NCBI RefSeq assembly: GCF_030866765.1
Contig: NZ_CP133017.1
Location: 5,870,501 to 5,934,500 of the forward strand
Direction of reading: 5' to 3'
Length of the DNA: 64,000 bases
Source: Paenibacillus silvisoli
GTDB taxonomy: Bacteria; Bacillota; Bacilli; Paenibacillales; Paenibacillaceae
Part shown: positions 34,619 through 43,840 of the stretch, in pieces
Position numbering within the stretch: the stretch's first letter is position 1
Layout of the letters: every line of letters starts with the position of its first letter
Made by a program: the position numbers and the translations under genes
Notes under the pieces: model-generated
Seen by the model: only the letters and a program-made list of their open reading frames with translations
Databases searched by the model: none
What the model was told of the DNA's origin: nothing

Positions 34619-36118
34619 TTAACCGACGCGCAGCACGGCAACCGATGCCGGCGGCAGCGTCACGGCGATCGTGCCGTCCGTATTTTGCTCGATAGCCGTC
34701 AGCTCCGACGGGGCTACCTGCTCCGGCTCGTCAACCGTGTTATGCGCGTTCAATGCGCTGCCTTGCAGAAGCGTGCCGCTGAGCTGCAGCCCTTGGCGGA
34801 GCTGATTGGCCGACAGCCCTCTAAGCTCGAGCTTGATCGACGCCGGCTCGTCATGGCTCAGATTGCACATGCTGACGTGGATTTGGCCGTCTTTGCCGCG
34901 CGAAGCCGATACGCTCGTCTGCGGAATCGACGCGCCGCCCACGGTGTAATCCGCCGACTCATGGCGCGTATCCAGCGCCTCCGCATCATGATGCACTTGA
35001 AACATGTCGAACACATGATAGGTCGGCGTCAGCGTCATCTTGGCGCCTTCGGTCAGCACGACGGATTGCAGCACGTTGACCGTTTGCGCAATGTTCGCCA
35101 TCCGCACGCGGTCGCAATGATTGTGGAAAATATGCAGCGTGGCCGCGGCAACGAGCGCGTCGCGCATCGTATTTTGCTGATAAAGGAAGCCCGGGTTCGT
35201 TCCCGGCTCTACATCGTGCCAAGTGCCCCACTCGTCCACGATGAGGTTGATCCGCTTCTGCGGGTCGTATTTGTCCATGATCGTGCTGTGCTTCGTGATC
35301 AACTCGTCCATGACGAGCGATTTGCGGAGCGTTTCGAACCACTCCGAAGCTTCGAACTCGGTTGCCGATCCTTTATGCTGCCAGTTGTGCGTGATCGTAT
35401 AGTAATGAAGCGTTAATCCGTCCATATAGCGGGCCGCATCGCGCATCAGAACTTCCGTCCAGTTGTAATCGAAATCGCTCGCGCCGCATGCGATGCGGTA
35501 GATCCGATTGTCGCCATAATTGCGCACGTACGTCTGGAAGCGTCTGTACAAATCCGCGTAATATTCCGGCCTCATGTTGCCGCCGCAGCCCCAGTTCTCG
35601 TTGCCCACGCCAAAATAGCTTACCTTCCACGGCTCCTCGCGTCCGTTCGCCGCGCGCTCGTTCGCCATCGGCGATTCGCCGTCGAAGGTCATGTACTCCA
35701 CCCATTCCTGCATTTCCTGAACCGTGCCGCTGCCGACGTTGCCGTTAATGTAAGGCTCGCAGCCTAGCAGCTCGCAAAGCTGCAGAAATTCGTGCGTGCC
35801 GAAATGGTTGTTCTCGACGACGCCGCCCCAGTGCGTGTTGATCATCCGTTTGCGCGTCTCCCGCGGACCGATGCCGTCCTTCCAATGATATTCATCGGCG
35901 AAGCAGCCTCCCGGCCAGCGCAGAACGGGAAGGTTCATTTTCCGAAGCGCGCCCAGCACGTCGTTGCGAATGCCCTTCGTATTCGGAATGTCGGAATCTT
36001 CTCCGACCCAAATGCCTTCATAAATGCAGCGGCCCAAATGCTCGGAGAAATGGCCGTAAATATTGCGGTTAATGGTGCCGGTGATGCGGTCCGTGTTGAT
36101 GACGGTGACGTTTGCCAT
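34619..36118 (-). CDS. abfA: Alpha-N-arabinofuranosidase, GH51
   Basis: The 499-residue intracellular-type GH51 enzyme has [20 protein letters not shown] at the N-terminus, [14 protein letters not shown], the acid/base glutamate in [11 protein letters not shown] and the nucleophile glutamate in VDEWGTWHD. There is no signal peptide, so it acts on imported arabino-oligosaccharides. The ATG at 36118 is chosen. An AT-rich upstream region holds a palindrome that may be an operator. No arabinose transporter is adjacent. Confidence 0.95.
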   Translation of the reverse strand: MANVTVINTDRITGTINRNIYGHFSEHLGRCIYEGIWVGEDSDIPNTKGIRNDVLGALRKMNLPVLRWPGGCFADEYHWKDGIGPRETRKRMINTHWGGVVENNHFGTHEFLQLCELLGCEPYINGNVGSGTVQEMQEWVEYMTFDGESPMANERAANGREEPWKVSYFGVGNENWGCGGNMRPEYYADLYRRFQTYVRNYGDNRIYRIACGASDFDYNWTEVLMRDAARYMDGLTLHYYTITHNWQHKGSATEFEASEWFETLRKSLVMDELITKHSTIMDKYDPQKRINLIVDEWGTWHDVEPGTNPGFLYQQNTMRDALVAAATLHIFHNHCDRVRMANIAQTVNVLQSVVLTEGAKMTLTPTYHVFDMFQVHHDAEALDTRHESADYTVGGASIPQTSVSASRGKDGQIHVSMCNLSHDEPASIKLELRGLSANQLRQGLQLSGTLLQGSALNAHNTVDEPEQVAPSELTAIEQNTDGTIAVTLPPASVAVLRVG

Positions 36119-36145
36119 GCGGGTGGACAACTCCTTCGATTATTG

Positions 36146-36165
36146 AATTAATAAAAGTATTAATT
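36146..36165. promoter_or_regulatory. AT-rich palindrome upstream of abfA
   Basis: AATTAATAAAAGTATTAATT has perfect 8-bp arms and lies 28 bases before the abfA start. It is a plausible repressor site; the regulator is unknown. Confidence 0.45.
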
Positions 36166-36337
36166 AGTGAATAAAATAGCGATTTCTATTCCTATTAAAC
36201 ACGAAAGCGTCCGATATTTCAATGCCGTAAATCAATCTTATCCGGCTGCGCAGATGTCCTTCCCTGTCACATGCCCCGGCACGCCATTCTTGCCGCTGCA
36301 ATAGCATAAGGAGAAGTCAACTTCCCAAGGAGGCAGG

Positions 36338-36697
36338 ATGTATATGAAAAAACGGGCTTTCAACCAAGTGACGAAGTGCCGGCGCGCCCAGCGTCATGAC
36401 CATGAATTCGAGGGAAGCACCAAACTGGCCGAGGAAGGCAACGATCGCCATAACCATCGATTCGCGGGCGTAACGGGACAGGCGATACGATCCGGCAACA
36501 GCCACGTCCATGAAATCGACCTCTCGCGAACCGATTTCATGGACCACTTTCACAATCTGAAGAAGATTACGACCGGGCCTGCCATCCCTGTCGGCAACGG
36601 GAAGCATGTTCATTTTGTCACGGGGATGACGACGCGGGTCGACGGGCATGTGCATCGTTTCAATTTTGCCACGTTGATTGACTCGCCTTTAACTTAA
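36338..36697 (+). CDS. YmaF family protein
   Basis: The 119-residue histidine-rich protein has repeats of the kind HDHEFEGST, DRHNHRFAG, SHVHEIDL and GHVHRFNF. This is the YmaF family pattern, found in many spore-formers, with unknown role and possibly metal binding. The ATG at 36338 lies after AGGAGG (four bases) and a second ATG at 36344 gives a ten-base spacing. A terminator follows. Confidence 0.85.
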   Translation: MYMKKRAFNQVTKCRRAQRHDHEFEGSTKLAEEGNDRHNHRFAGVTGQAIRSGNSHVHEIDLSRTDFMDHFHNLKKITTGPAIPVGNGKHVHFVTGMTTRVDGHVHRFNFATLIDSPLT

Positions 36698-36708
36698 TAT
36701 TTATAGAT

Positions 36709-36740
36709 TGCGCCGGCCCAGCCGGCGTTTGTTGTTTTGT
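36709..36740 (+). terminator. Terminator of the ymaF-like gene
   Basis: CGCCGGC-CCA-GCCGGCG is followed by TTTGTTGTTTT. Confidence 0.85.
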
Positions 36741-36767
36741 GACAGGCGGGCGAAGGCCGTCTATAAT
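36739..36767 (+). promoter_or_regulatory. Promoter of the MOSC gene
   Basis: The -35 GTGACA, a 17-base spacer and consensus -10 TATAAT lie about 60 bases before the MOSC start. The -35 overlaps the T tail of the previous terminator. Confidence 0.75.
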
Positions 36768-36827
36768 GGGAAGAAATGGGCAACCTTATGCCATACTACA
36801 CTTCCTAGATGAAAAGAGGCCTTTTAC

Positions 36828-37568
36828 GTGAAGCAAACCCGTATCGGTACCCTTGCGGCGATTAACCGCTACCCCGTCAAATCGTTTGGAGGCGAAGCGC
36901 TGCAGAGCAGCCGGATCGAGTCGTACGGCTTGTACGGCGACCGTTCGCACGCCTTCATCGACGAGACGAAGGAAGGCTGGGACCGTTATTTTACCGCTAG
37001 AACGGCGCCTGCGATGCTGCATTATAACGCATCATTAAGCGTTGAAGAACCGGGCGTTGCCGTTGACCGTTTTCCCGGGCTGCGCATTTCCGCTCCGGAT
37101 GGACGATCCATGAAGTGGGATGATGCACTTCTGCAAGAGATTCAGCCATTGTCTTCGAAGAAGCTGAGTCTGCTGGCGCATACGCCGCAGTCGCTGGATT
37201 TGCTGGCCGTAGACGCGGCGAGCATCCTGATCATTACCGATTCATCGCTGCGCAAGCTCGAAGCGTTGTGGGACAAGCCGCTTGACCCGCTGCGGTTTCG
37301 GGCGAATATGCTCCTTACGCTGGAGGACGGTTTGTCCGATGAGTATGGATGGTTGGGCAAACAGCTGACGGTCGGCAGCGTTCGGCTGCAGGTCGATGAA
37401 TTTTGCGAACGGTGCTCGCTGATTACGATTCATCCGGAGTCGCTCGAACGGGACCCTTCGCTGCTGCGGACCGTGAACGAGCAGCTTCAGCTGAACTTCG
37501 GCGTCTACGCTTCCGTCAAGCAGACGGGGCAGGTTCGGGTGGGGGACGACGTTTATTTGCTGGACTAG
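36828..37568 (+). CDS. MOSC domain protein
   Basis: The 246-residue protein has an N-terminal MOSC_N beta-barrel (AINRYPVKSFGGEALQSSRI, YGLYGDRSHAFID). A C-terminal MOSC domain has RFRANMLLTLEDG, WLGKQLTVG and the conserved cysteine site DEFCERCSLITIHPE. MOSC proteins bind molybdenum cofactor or transfer sulfur, for instance in detoxifying N-hydroxylated compounds. It thus uses the cofactor made by the operon at 4-6 kb. The start is GTG 36828, after GAGG. Confidence 0.9.
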   Translation: MKQTRIGTLAAINRYPVKSFGGEALQSSRIESYGLYGDRSHAFIDETKEGWDRYFTARTAPAMLHYNASLSVEEPGVAVDRFPGLRISAPDGRSMKWDDALLQEIQPLSSKKLSLLAHTPQSLDLLAVDAASILIITDSSLRKLEALWDKPLDPLRFRANMLLTLEDGLSDEYGWLGKQLTVGSVRLQVDEFCERCSLITIHPESLERDPSLLRTVNEQLQLNFGVYASVKQTGQVRVGDDVYLLD

Positions 37569-37624
37569 CTTGCGTACGACGCTGCGTCATAGGATAGGCT
37601 GATTCTCGTGAGGGGGAATCATGG

Positions 37625-38415
37625 ATGAAAAATACGTTGTACCGGGCAAACGAGTTCGCTAAGAAAGCTTCCGTCTCCGTCCGAACGCTGCAGTACTACG
37701 ATAAGCAAGGCGTTCTGCCGCCCTCGGCCTATACGGAGTCGGGACACAGGCTGTATTCGGACAGCGATTTGAAGGCGCTGCAGCAAATTTTGGCGCTGAA
37801 GTTTCTGGGCTTCTCAAATCGCTGAGGCTGCGGGGCGGCGCGGAGCCGGAGGCTTTCGTCCGCGCGCTGCAGGCGCAGAAGCGGATGCTGCTGGAGCAGC
37901 GCGCCCGGCTCGATGCCGTTCTCGCTGCCGTCGAGGAAACCGAGCGGCTTGCGACTGCGGGAGAGCCTAGCCTGGAAGCGGTGGCCCGTCTCATCGCCGT
38001 CATGCAGACGGAGCTGAAGCCCGTGTGGCTGGAAGCGTATTTGACGCCGGACGAGCAGGCGACTGTCCGGGAAATCGCGGCGCGCGCCTATTCGCCGGAG
38101 CAGCTTGGGCAGCTGGCGAAGCAGCCGTTCGCCGAGGAGTCGTTCCACGGCTACAGGCGGTTCCGGGCCGAGCTGGCGCGGCTCGTCGCCGAAGGCGCGG
38201 ACCCGACCGGGCCGGAGGCGGTGGCGGTCGCGCGGCAGCTGACGGCGATCAACGAGCGCCGCATGCAAGGCGACCCAGCCATTGCGGCCGGGATGAAACG
38301 GGCATGGGCGGAAATGTCCGCCCTGCCCGCCGACAAGCGGCCCCCGCTGTACGCCCTCTCCGCCGAGGAGCAGGCCTTCATTCGCGCGGCTTGCATCGCG
38401 ATGTATCGGGGGTAG
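37625..38415 (+). pseudogene. MerR-family regulator, frameshifted
   Basis: The first frame (37625-37825) encodes a MerR helix-turn-helix: YRANEFAKKASVSVRTLQYYDKQGVLPPS ... LQQILALKFLGFS, then stops. The second frame continues from about 37816 as KSLRLRGGAEPEAFVRALQAQKRMLLEQRARL, then a TipAS-like effector domain to 38415. Between LGFS and KSLRL a MerR protein normally has about four more residues (LEEI-like). The data fit loss of about 13 bases at 37816, which shifts the frame. It could also be a sequencing error. The effector half is intact, so the break may be recent. Confidence 0.85.
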
Positions 38416-38438
38416 CAGCTGCCTTGGAAGGGCTGGAT

Positions 38439-38818
38439 AGCGGCTATTCCGCTTTCCGCGGCCAAAAGCGGCCGATTCGGCGCTCGAGAGCGGATATCCC
38501 GCTCTCGATGGTGCAATCCCGCGTCGAATAATCCGACGCTCAAATCAAAATCATGCCCGAATTCGAGCTGAAAGCGAGAAAATCCGACGCTCAGCTCCAC
38601 CTCAGGCGCAATTCCCGCAGCAGCCGGCATCCGAAAGCACGATTTCGTGCACTCAGCCGCGATTTCGCCAGCTTCTGGCGTATGACAGCAGCATTTCGTG
38701 CTCTCACGCAGCGGCACGAGCATAATTGCGCCGAATATACAAACGGAGTGCACGAATTCGTGCACTCCGTTTCTTTTACAAGCATTTCGCGCCCCCGAAA
38801 GCACGATTCCGTGCTCTC
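38439..38818. repeat. Array of palindromes in 50/51-bp pairs
   Basis: The gap between convergent genes has AGCGG-N5-CCGCT palindromes at 38439 and 38489 (50 bp). TCCGACGCTCA repeats stand at 38532 and 38583 (51 bp). GCACGATTTCGTGC-type hairpins start at 38633/38684 (51 bp) and 38746/38797 (51 bp), the two pairs 113 bp apart. The hairpin at 38745 is a perfect palindrome and could act as a terminator. No gene is present. Confidence 0.8.
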
Positions 38819-38865
38819 GGCAGCGCCCGCCCCACTCCTGCACTAAGCGCTCCACCGCTCACCAA

Positions 38866-39651
38866 TCAAGACCCGGTCGACCGATAATGCCGCACGCCAA
38901 CCCGCCACACGAGCAGGCACGGCGCGAGAAACAGGAAGCCCGCGAGCGGAAGCATCGCGTACAGCGGATGCCCGCCGGCCCCATCCCGCTCCAAAATATA
39001 CAGCAGCGGCAAATAGTTGAAGCAGGCGAACGGGATGATGAACGTAAACACCCGCTTCACCCATTTTTGATAAATATTGAGCGGATACTGCGTCATCTCC
39101 CGCCCGCCGTCCGTGAAGATGTTCGCGATCTCCAGCCCCTGCACCGTCCAGAAGCTGACCGATGCCGCCAGGATGAAGATCCCGAGAAAGATAACGACCC
39201 CGCTCACCACCATCAGCACGAGCGTCGTGACCTTGAGAAACGTCCAATCGACCTCGATATTCCCGGCTGCCCAGATCAGCAGGAACACGCTCAGCAGCAG
39301 CCGGCCGAACCGCGCGAACTCGAACCGCGAGCCGAACACCTGCAACACGGTGCCGCGCGGACGAACGAGCAGCCGGTCGAAGTCACCGCTCACGACCAGG
39401 CTGGAAAACACGTCAAACCCGCGTCCGAACACCTCCGCGAACGAAAAAGCCATTTGCGTCACCGCAAAGCATAACGCCACCTCATAGAAGCTCCAACCCT
39501 TCAGCTGCCCAAACCGCTCGAACATGAAATACAGCCCCGCAAACGTCGTAAACGGCGTCAGACACTGCCCGAACGCCAGCAGCAGAAACGAGGCGCGGTA
39601 CTGCATCTGCGATTTCATGATCATTTTCATATATTTCAAATATAATCGCAT
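38866..39651 (-). CDS. ABC-2 type permease (DUF990 family)
   Basis: The 261-residue protein has six transmembrane helices and begins MRLYLKYMKMIMKSQMQYRASFLLLAFGQ. The segment SSLVVSGDFDRLLVRPRGTVLQVFG fits DUF990 permeases, which occur in pairs beside an ATPase. It is the last gene of a three-gene leftward operon and seven bases separate it from the other permease. The exported substrate is unknown. Confidence 0.9.
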   Translation of the reverse strand: MRLYLKYMKMIMKSQMQYRASFLLLAFGQCLTPFTTFAGLYFMFERFGQLKGWSFYEVALCFAVTQMAFSFAEVFGRGFDVFSSLVVSGDFDRLLVRPRGTVLQVFGSRFEFARFGRLLLSVFLLIWAAGNIEVDWTFLKVTTLVLMVVSGVVIFLGIFILAASVSFWTVQGLEIANIFTDGGREMTQYPLNIYQKWVKRVFTFIIPFACFNYLPLLYILERDGAGGHPLYAMLPLAGFLFLAPCLLVWRVGVRHYRSTGS

Positions 39652-39657
39652 ACGCCC

Positions 39658-40464
39658 CTACCCTCCCTGCACGACGACGCGCCGCAGCGCCCGGTTCATG
39701 GTATAGTGCCCGAATGACGCCAGCGCGGCCAGCCAAGCCAATTGCGCCGCCAGTCCCTTCAAGGCGTCCAGCTTCGAAATATCGCCCGTAAATACGCGGA
39801 ACGGAAAATCGGCGGTCCAGTGAAACGGCAGCAAATAAACGATGTCCTGCATCCACCCCGGCATCAACGGAACCGGTACGACCATCCCCGACAGAAACTC
39901 GCCAAAAATGCTGAATATGAGCAGCGAGCCGCCCGGCGACATCGTGACGAACACGGATATGTAGATGAGCATTGAGATCGCGATGACCATCAAGGTTCCT
40001 GCGGTAAGTACGGCGAGAAAAAGAAGAAACGTAAGCCAATCAGGGGGAAGCTCCAGCCGGTAAGGCGCCGGCAAGAAAACGGTGACGATGAGAATCGGAA
40101 AACACCTGAGCAGCGCGCTCGACAGCCGCTGCGCGAGCAGCTTGGCATACCAGAAGCCGTAGATGCCGCTTGGTCTGCACATTTCGTAGGCGATATTGCC
40201 GCTGGTAATAAGCTGGAACAGCTCATTGTCTCGAATCCAAAGCATAATCAGCGCCAGAAACGCCTGCTTCAGCCAGGTGTAGGTGATCACTTGGGATAGT
40301 GACATTGGAGGTGCTTCGGTGGAATTCGCGTAAAACGCCATAAAAATCATGATGAAGATCGAGCCGAAAAAGAACTGCGTGCCGATCCCGGCCAGCGCGG
40401 CCGCCCGGTACTGCAAACCGGTGTTGATACGCAGCTTGAACACCGACAGATAGGCCCTTATCAT
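39658..40464 (-). CDS. ABC-2 type permease
   Basis: The 268-residue, six-helix membrane protein is the partner permease. It shows LRINTGLQYRAAALAGIGTQFFFG, LITSGNIAYEMCRPSGIYGFWYAKLL and a final VYLLPFHWTADFP segment. Its start overlaps the ATPase stop by four bases. Together the two permeases and the ATPase form one exporter. Confidence 0.9.
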   Translation of the reverse strand: MIRAYLSVFKLRINTGLQYRAAALAGIGTQFFFGSIFIMIFMAFYANSTEAPPMSLSQVITYTWLKQAFLALIMLWIRDNELFQLITSGNIAYEMCRPSGIYGFWYAKLLAQRLSSALLRCFPILIVTVFLPAPYRLELPPDWLTFLLFLAVLTAGTLMVIAISMLIYISVFVTMSPGGSLLIFSIFGEFLSGMVVPVPLMPGWMQDIVYLLPFHWTADFPFRVFTGDISKLDALKGLAAQLAWLAALASFGHYTMNRALRRVVVQGG

Positions 40465-41438
40465 AGCTGGTACTCCTTATACATCTGCACGATGATGTCC
40501 TCGATCGGCTGCGTATCGATGGCCACGTCCAGCAGCTCGACCTGCGACGATAGCTTCGCGATCGCTTCCGAGATCATCACCTGCTCCGTATCGACGCTCA
40601 GGATAGCCCGCTCCGGCGTCCATGACAGAAGCGACGCGCCGGGAATATCGATCGGCCGGCTGTTCTCGTGATAATCGGCGGTGATCGTCCGCTTCGTACC
40701 GAACCGGCTGCGCAGCCCTTGAACGTTGCCATCGTAGAGCAGCGTGCCTTTTCCGATTAATAGGATGCGGCTGGCGAGCGCTTCGATATCGTTCATATCG
40801 TGCGTCGTCAAGATGACGGTAACGCCTTTCTCCTTGTTGATCGTCTTTATGAACTGGCGCACCGCGATTTTCGAGACGGCGTCGAGGCCGATCGTCGGTT
40901 CATCCAGAAATAAAATGCTCGGGCTATGCAGCAGCGAAGCCGCGATTTCACAGCGCATGCGCTGGCCCAGACTCAGCTGGCGGACCGGCGTTTGCAGCAA
41001 TGGGCCGAGATCGAGCGTTTCGGTGAGCAGCGCGACCGTTTTTCGGTACTCCGCATGCGGCACGTTGTAAATGTCGCGAAGCAGCTCGAACGAATCCGCG
41101 ACCGGCACATCCCACCACAGCTGCGAACGCTGGCCGAAGACGACGCCGATATGCTTCACGTATTTGACCCGTTCCTCCCAAGGCGTGAACCCGTGAATGA
41201 CGCAGGAACCGCGATCGGGCACCAGAATGCCGCTCATGATTTTGATGGTGGTGGATTTGCCGGCGCCGTTAGGCCCGATGTAGCCGACGATTTCGCCGGG
41301 CGGGATGTGGAACGACACGTTTTGCAGCGCCTCGACCGCCGTGTATTCCCGATGGAACAGCGATTTGAGCGCATGGCCAAGACCCGATTGCCGTTTGGCG
41401 ACCAGGAAGGTTTTGCTGATACCCTCTACGGTTATCAC
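40461..41438 (-). CDS. ABC transporter ATP-binding protein
   Basis: The 325-residue ATPase has Walker A GPNGAGKSTTIKI, Q-loop VFGQRSQLWWD, signature LSLGQRMRCEIAASLL and Walker B ILFLDEPTIGLD. A C-terminal extension of about 80 residues follows. It is of the NatA-like class with DUF990 permeases. GTG at 41438 (MITVEGISKTF) is nine bases after GGAGG; a TTG at 41453 falls inside that site and is rejected. It heads the three-gene operon. Confidence 0.92.
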   Translation of the reverse strand: MITVEGISKTFLVAKRQSGLGHALKSLFHREYTAVEALQNVSFHIPPGEIVGYIGPNGAGKSTTIKIMSGILVPDRGSCVIHGFTPWEERVKYVKHIGVVFGQRSQLWWDVPVADSFELLRDIYNVPHAEYRKTVALLTETLDLGPLLQTPVRQLSLGQRMRCEIAASLLHSPSILFLDEPTIGLDAVSKIAVRQFIKTINKEKGVTVILTTHDMNDIEALASRILLIGKGTLLYDGNVQGLRSRFGTKRTITADYHENSRPIDIPGASLLSWTPERAILSVDTEQVMISEAIAKLSSQVELLDVAIDTQPIEDIIVQMYKEYQL

Positions 41439-41559
41439 GTTTGATACCTCCAATATTTTGAAGATTTTTTAAATAGCGACAGGGAGAAGATCGTATCATT
41501 GCACAACTTGAACTGTCAACAACAATTTAGCATATCCTGTATGCGAAACTTGAACAATG

Positions 41560-41583
41560 AAAAAGCCCGCGGACTCCGCGGGC
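41560..41583 (-). terminator. Terminator of the acyltransferase gene
   Basis: GCCCGCGG-ACT-CCGCGGGC with a T run on the minus strand lies 25 bases after the acyltransferase stop. Confidence 0.85.
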
Positions 41584-41606
41584 AATCGATAAACCGATGG
41601 TTGGCT

Positions 41607-42707
41607 TCATTCCGAAGCCTGTAAGCTGCGATTGGATACGCGCGAAGGTTGTTTAACCGCTTTTTTACCGTTTAATCCGATGCCGACCCTTCCAACGATA
41701 TAGCTTCCCCATGGGAATCGGTTGATCAGAGCTATCGTTATCACCGATCCGCCAAGTGTTATTGCGAAGAGCACGACAAATCTTACGAGGTTGTTCTCAA
41801 ACATCAGAAAACGTTCACTAACGGAAAGCACGAATGGATGCAGGAGATAGATACCAAACGAATATTGGCTAATTTTAACGAAAAATGCGGGTATCGTTTT
41901 AAATTTCGAGGCTAAGATGAGCAGCATGAAAGCCATGCTTAACGTAAAGAGGATCAGGTCAAAGCGCTTGGAAGATAGAGTAGGAACGATGTTTTGTTCA
42001 AGAAGATAAATAGATACGAAGCCTGTTAGAGGGACTAATGCAAAGACATAGTATTTTAATCTGTTGAGTTGGCTTAAAAATACGGCATAATTTTTTCCCA
42101 AATAATATCCGACAACAAAATAGAAAAGCCAGCCTAGGAACGGAATTCTGTAGAATCTCTCCCACATATACAGGGCAATCGCATTGTCGGGCGGACTGGT
42201 AAGGTTAAAGAAAGCCAGATACAGGACGTTAACAACTCCTGCTAGTACTACTATCCAACTAGGTTTAAAGCGGTTAAAAACATGGCGGGTAAATAAGATA
42301 TGCAGCAGGTAGAACTGAAAAATAATAAGGACAAAATATGCGGGGCTTTCACCTAGAAATAGACTTATAACGAAGTTTTTAAAAAAATGTGCTGCTGCAT
42401 TACCTTTTCCGCTTAGCGTAAATAGATCTTGAAGTGAATATAGAATGACGAAACTGAGATAAGGGATTGCAATAAAGAGCAGCCTTTTCTTTAAAAACCC
42501 TTTTGGGGTATGGGACGGATAAGCATTTGCCAAGACGATCTCAGAGATTATGATGAATGCAGGCGTACCGAATGCGAGCAGCAATCTAATTGCTCCGATC
42601 CAGCCCTCGCCAGAATCAGAAACCTCCGATATACTATGCAACAATACAATACTTAAACATGCGATAGCGCGAAGAAAAAACACTTCACTTATGATGTTCT
42701 TTTTCAT
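41607..42707 (-). CDS. Acyltransferase family 3 membrane protein
   Basis: The 366-residue protein has about ten transmembrane helices and the acyltransferase-3 pattern: FFLRAIACLSIVLLHSISE with the catalytic-type histidine, then LFIAIPYLSFVIL and a YSFGIYLLHPFVL segment near the end. Such enzymes O-acylate cell-wall or surface polymers. The segment is clearly richer in A+T than its neighbours. A BlaI-like TGTAGTT palindrome lies upstream of its promoter, so the nearby BlaI-type repressor may control it (inference). The ATG at 42707 is chosen. Confidence 0.9.
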   Translation of the reverse strand: MKKNIISEVFFLRAIACLSIVLLHSISEVSDSGEGWIGAIRLLLAFGTPAFIIISEIVLANAYPSHTPKGFLKKRLLFIAIPYLSFVILYSLQDLFTLSGKGNAAAHFFKNFVISLFLGESPAYFVLIIFQFYLLHILFTRHVFNRFKPSWIVVLAGVVNVLYLAFFNLTSPPDNAIALYMWERFYRIPFLGWLFYFVVGYYLGKNYAVFLSQLNRLKYYVFALVPLTGFVSIYLLEQNIVPTLSSKRFDLILFTLSMAFMLLILASKFKTIPAFFVKISQYSFGIYLLHPFVLSVSERFLMFENNLVRFVVLFAITLGGSVITIALINRFPWGSYIVGRVGIGLNGKKAVKQPSRVSNRSLQASE

Positions 42708-42822
42708 AGACCATTCTCGCCTCCAAATAAACGATTTCACGAGATTCTGTATCGCCACTTTAGTAGGGCCATACCGTTTTGTATACAGATCGTATCAAAA
42801 TAAACGGACGTTGTAAATAAAA

Positions 42823-42839
42823 AACTACACATTGTAGTT
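42823..42839. promoter_or_regulatory. BlaI/MecI-like operator candidate
   Basis: AACTACA-CAT-TGTAGTT is a perfect 7-bp inverted repeat with the TACA/TGTA cores that BlaI and MecI proteins bind. It is 115 bases upstream of the acyltransferase start, just before a possible leftward promoter (TTTACA, 17 bases, TACGAT). Confidence 0.55.
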
Positions 42840-42957
42840 ACATAAATGAAACATTTCCGTTCTCGCTTCCGAGCTTACGAGGTTTAATGATACGAAGTGT
42901 AGTATTAATTCTCTTTCTTCATTCCTTTTCCTGCTTCAGGGTCCATCTTTACCATAA

Positions 42958-43003
42958 ATCAAAAGCGTGTGAAGCGGCAGCAGCCGTTCCACACGCTTTT
43001 GAT
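42958..43003 (-). terminator. Terminator of the BlaI-M56 pair
   Basis: A 13-bp outer stem (ATCAAAAGCGTGT with ACACGCTTTTGAT) directly follows the M56 stop codon. Confidence 0.8.
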
Positions 43004-43840
43004 TTATGCGCAGCTGCCGAAAACAGCCGCTGTTAACAAAATAACAGAAGAAATGGAGAAAATCAGCGAGTGATATTCAAATATAGGCACCTTCACTTCT
43101 TGATCCGGAACTACAAGCTGCTGAATGCGGTAGTTAATCGCCGCATCCGCAAAGCCCACGCCGACGGATTGCCTCCTCATCAATTGCGAGCATTTAAGCA
43201 GAATGCTGGCCAAATCTTGAGCGGTTCTCATTTTGCGAATAGAGTTTTGGTCCGCCAAAAGCTCCATCCAAACCATGATATAGTGGGTGAATCGTTTGAA
43301 AATAGGCAAATAAGGCAAGCTCTTCTCTAGAGTTCGAAGGATGAGCGAACGCAGCGGATCCCGATTTCTGCAGTGCGAGGTTTCATGCCAGATCACGGTA
43401 TCCAATTCTCGATCGGAAAATTGCTGGATTGCTTTTGTCGATACGACAATCCGCGGGACTATGAAGTTGCATGTCATCGCCACGACGGAATCATCCTCGA
43501 TGACCATGATACGAAACCCAATGTCCGCAAACTTTCGATTCATTTTTTGGGTATAAGACTTATGTAATTTAGCGTTTATTGTTTTGTTCCAGTTACGCTC
43601 CAATATGAACTGCTCCATTAAAAACCAAAGCGCTTTTAGTCCGCCATACAACGTTAAGACATAAAGCCCATGATAAACCAATAAATCCAGTTGGGTTGGC
43701 TTTCCCAGAATGTCATGCAGCAATCCCCATTGCGGGTTATAGCCAAAAAGCTCTTGAAGCCATAATAATAAAATTTGCAGCCACACGACACCGCCAAGCA
43801 GAATGGTCAATCCAAACGTGAATTGATTTTTCATTCGCAT
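43004..43840 (-). CDS. M56 family metallopeptidase (BlaR1-like, no sensor domain)
   Basis: The 278-residue protein has N-terminal transmembrane helices, a zinc-protease domain with IWHETSHCRNRD (HExxH), and a C-terminal hydrophobic segment (SLIFSISSVILLTAAVFG). Unlike BlaR1 it has no extracellular penicillin-binding domain. By family analogy it would cleave or inactivate the adjacent BlaI-type repressor on a membrane or wall signal. It overlaps the repressor gene by ten bases. Confidence 0.88.
   Translation of the reverse strand: MRMKNQFTFGLTILLGGVVWLQILLLWLQELFGYNPQWGLLHDILGKPTQLDLLVYHGLYVLTLYGGLKALWFLMEQFILERNWNKTINAKLHKSYTQKMNRKFADIGFRIMVIEDDSVVAMTCNFIVPRIVVSTKAIQQFSDRELDTVIWHETSHCRNRDPLRSLILRTLEKSLPYLPIFKRFTHYIMVWMELLADQNSIRKMRTAQDLASILLKCSQLMRRQSVGVGFADAAINYRIQQLVVPDQEVKVPIFEYHSLIFSISSVILLTAAVFGSCA

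Noticed and set aside
36338..36697. Histidine-rich low-complexity shadow
   Set aside because: Reconsidered and kept as a real YmaF-type gene, because AGGAGG, a terminator and the family repeats agree.
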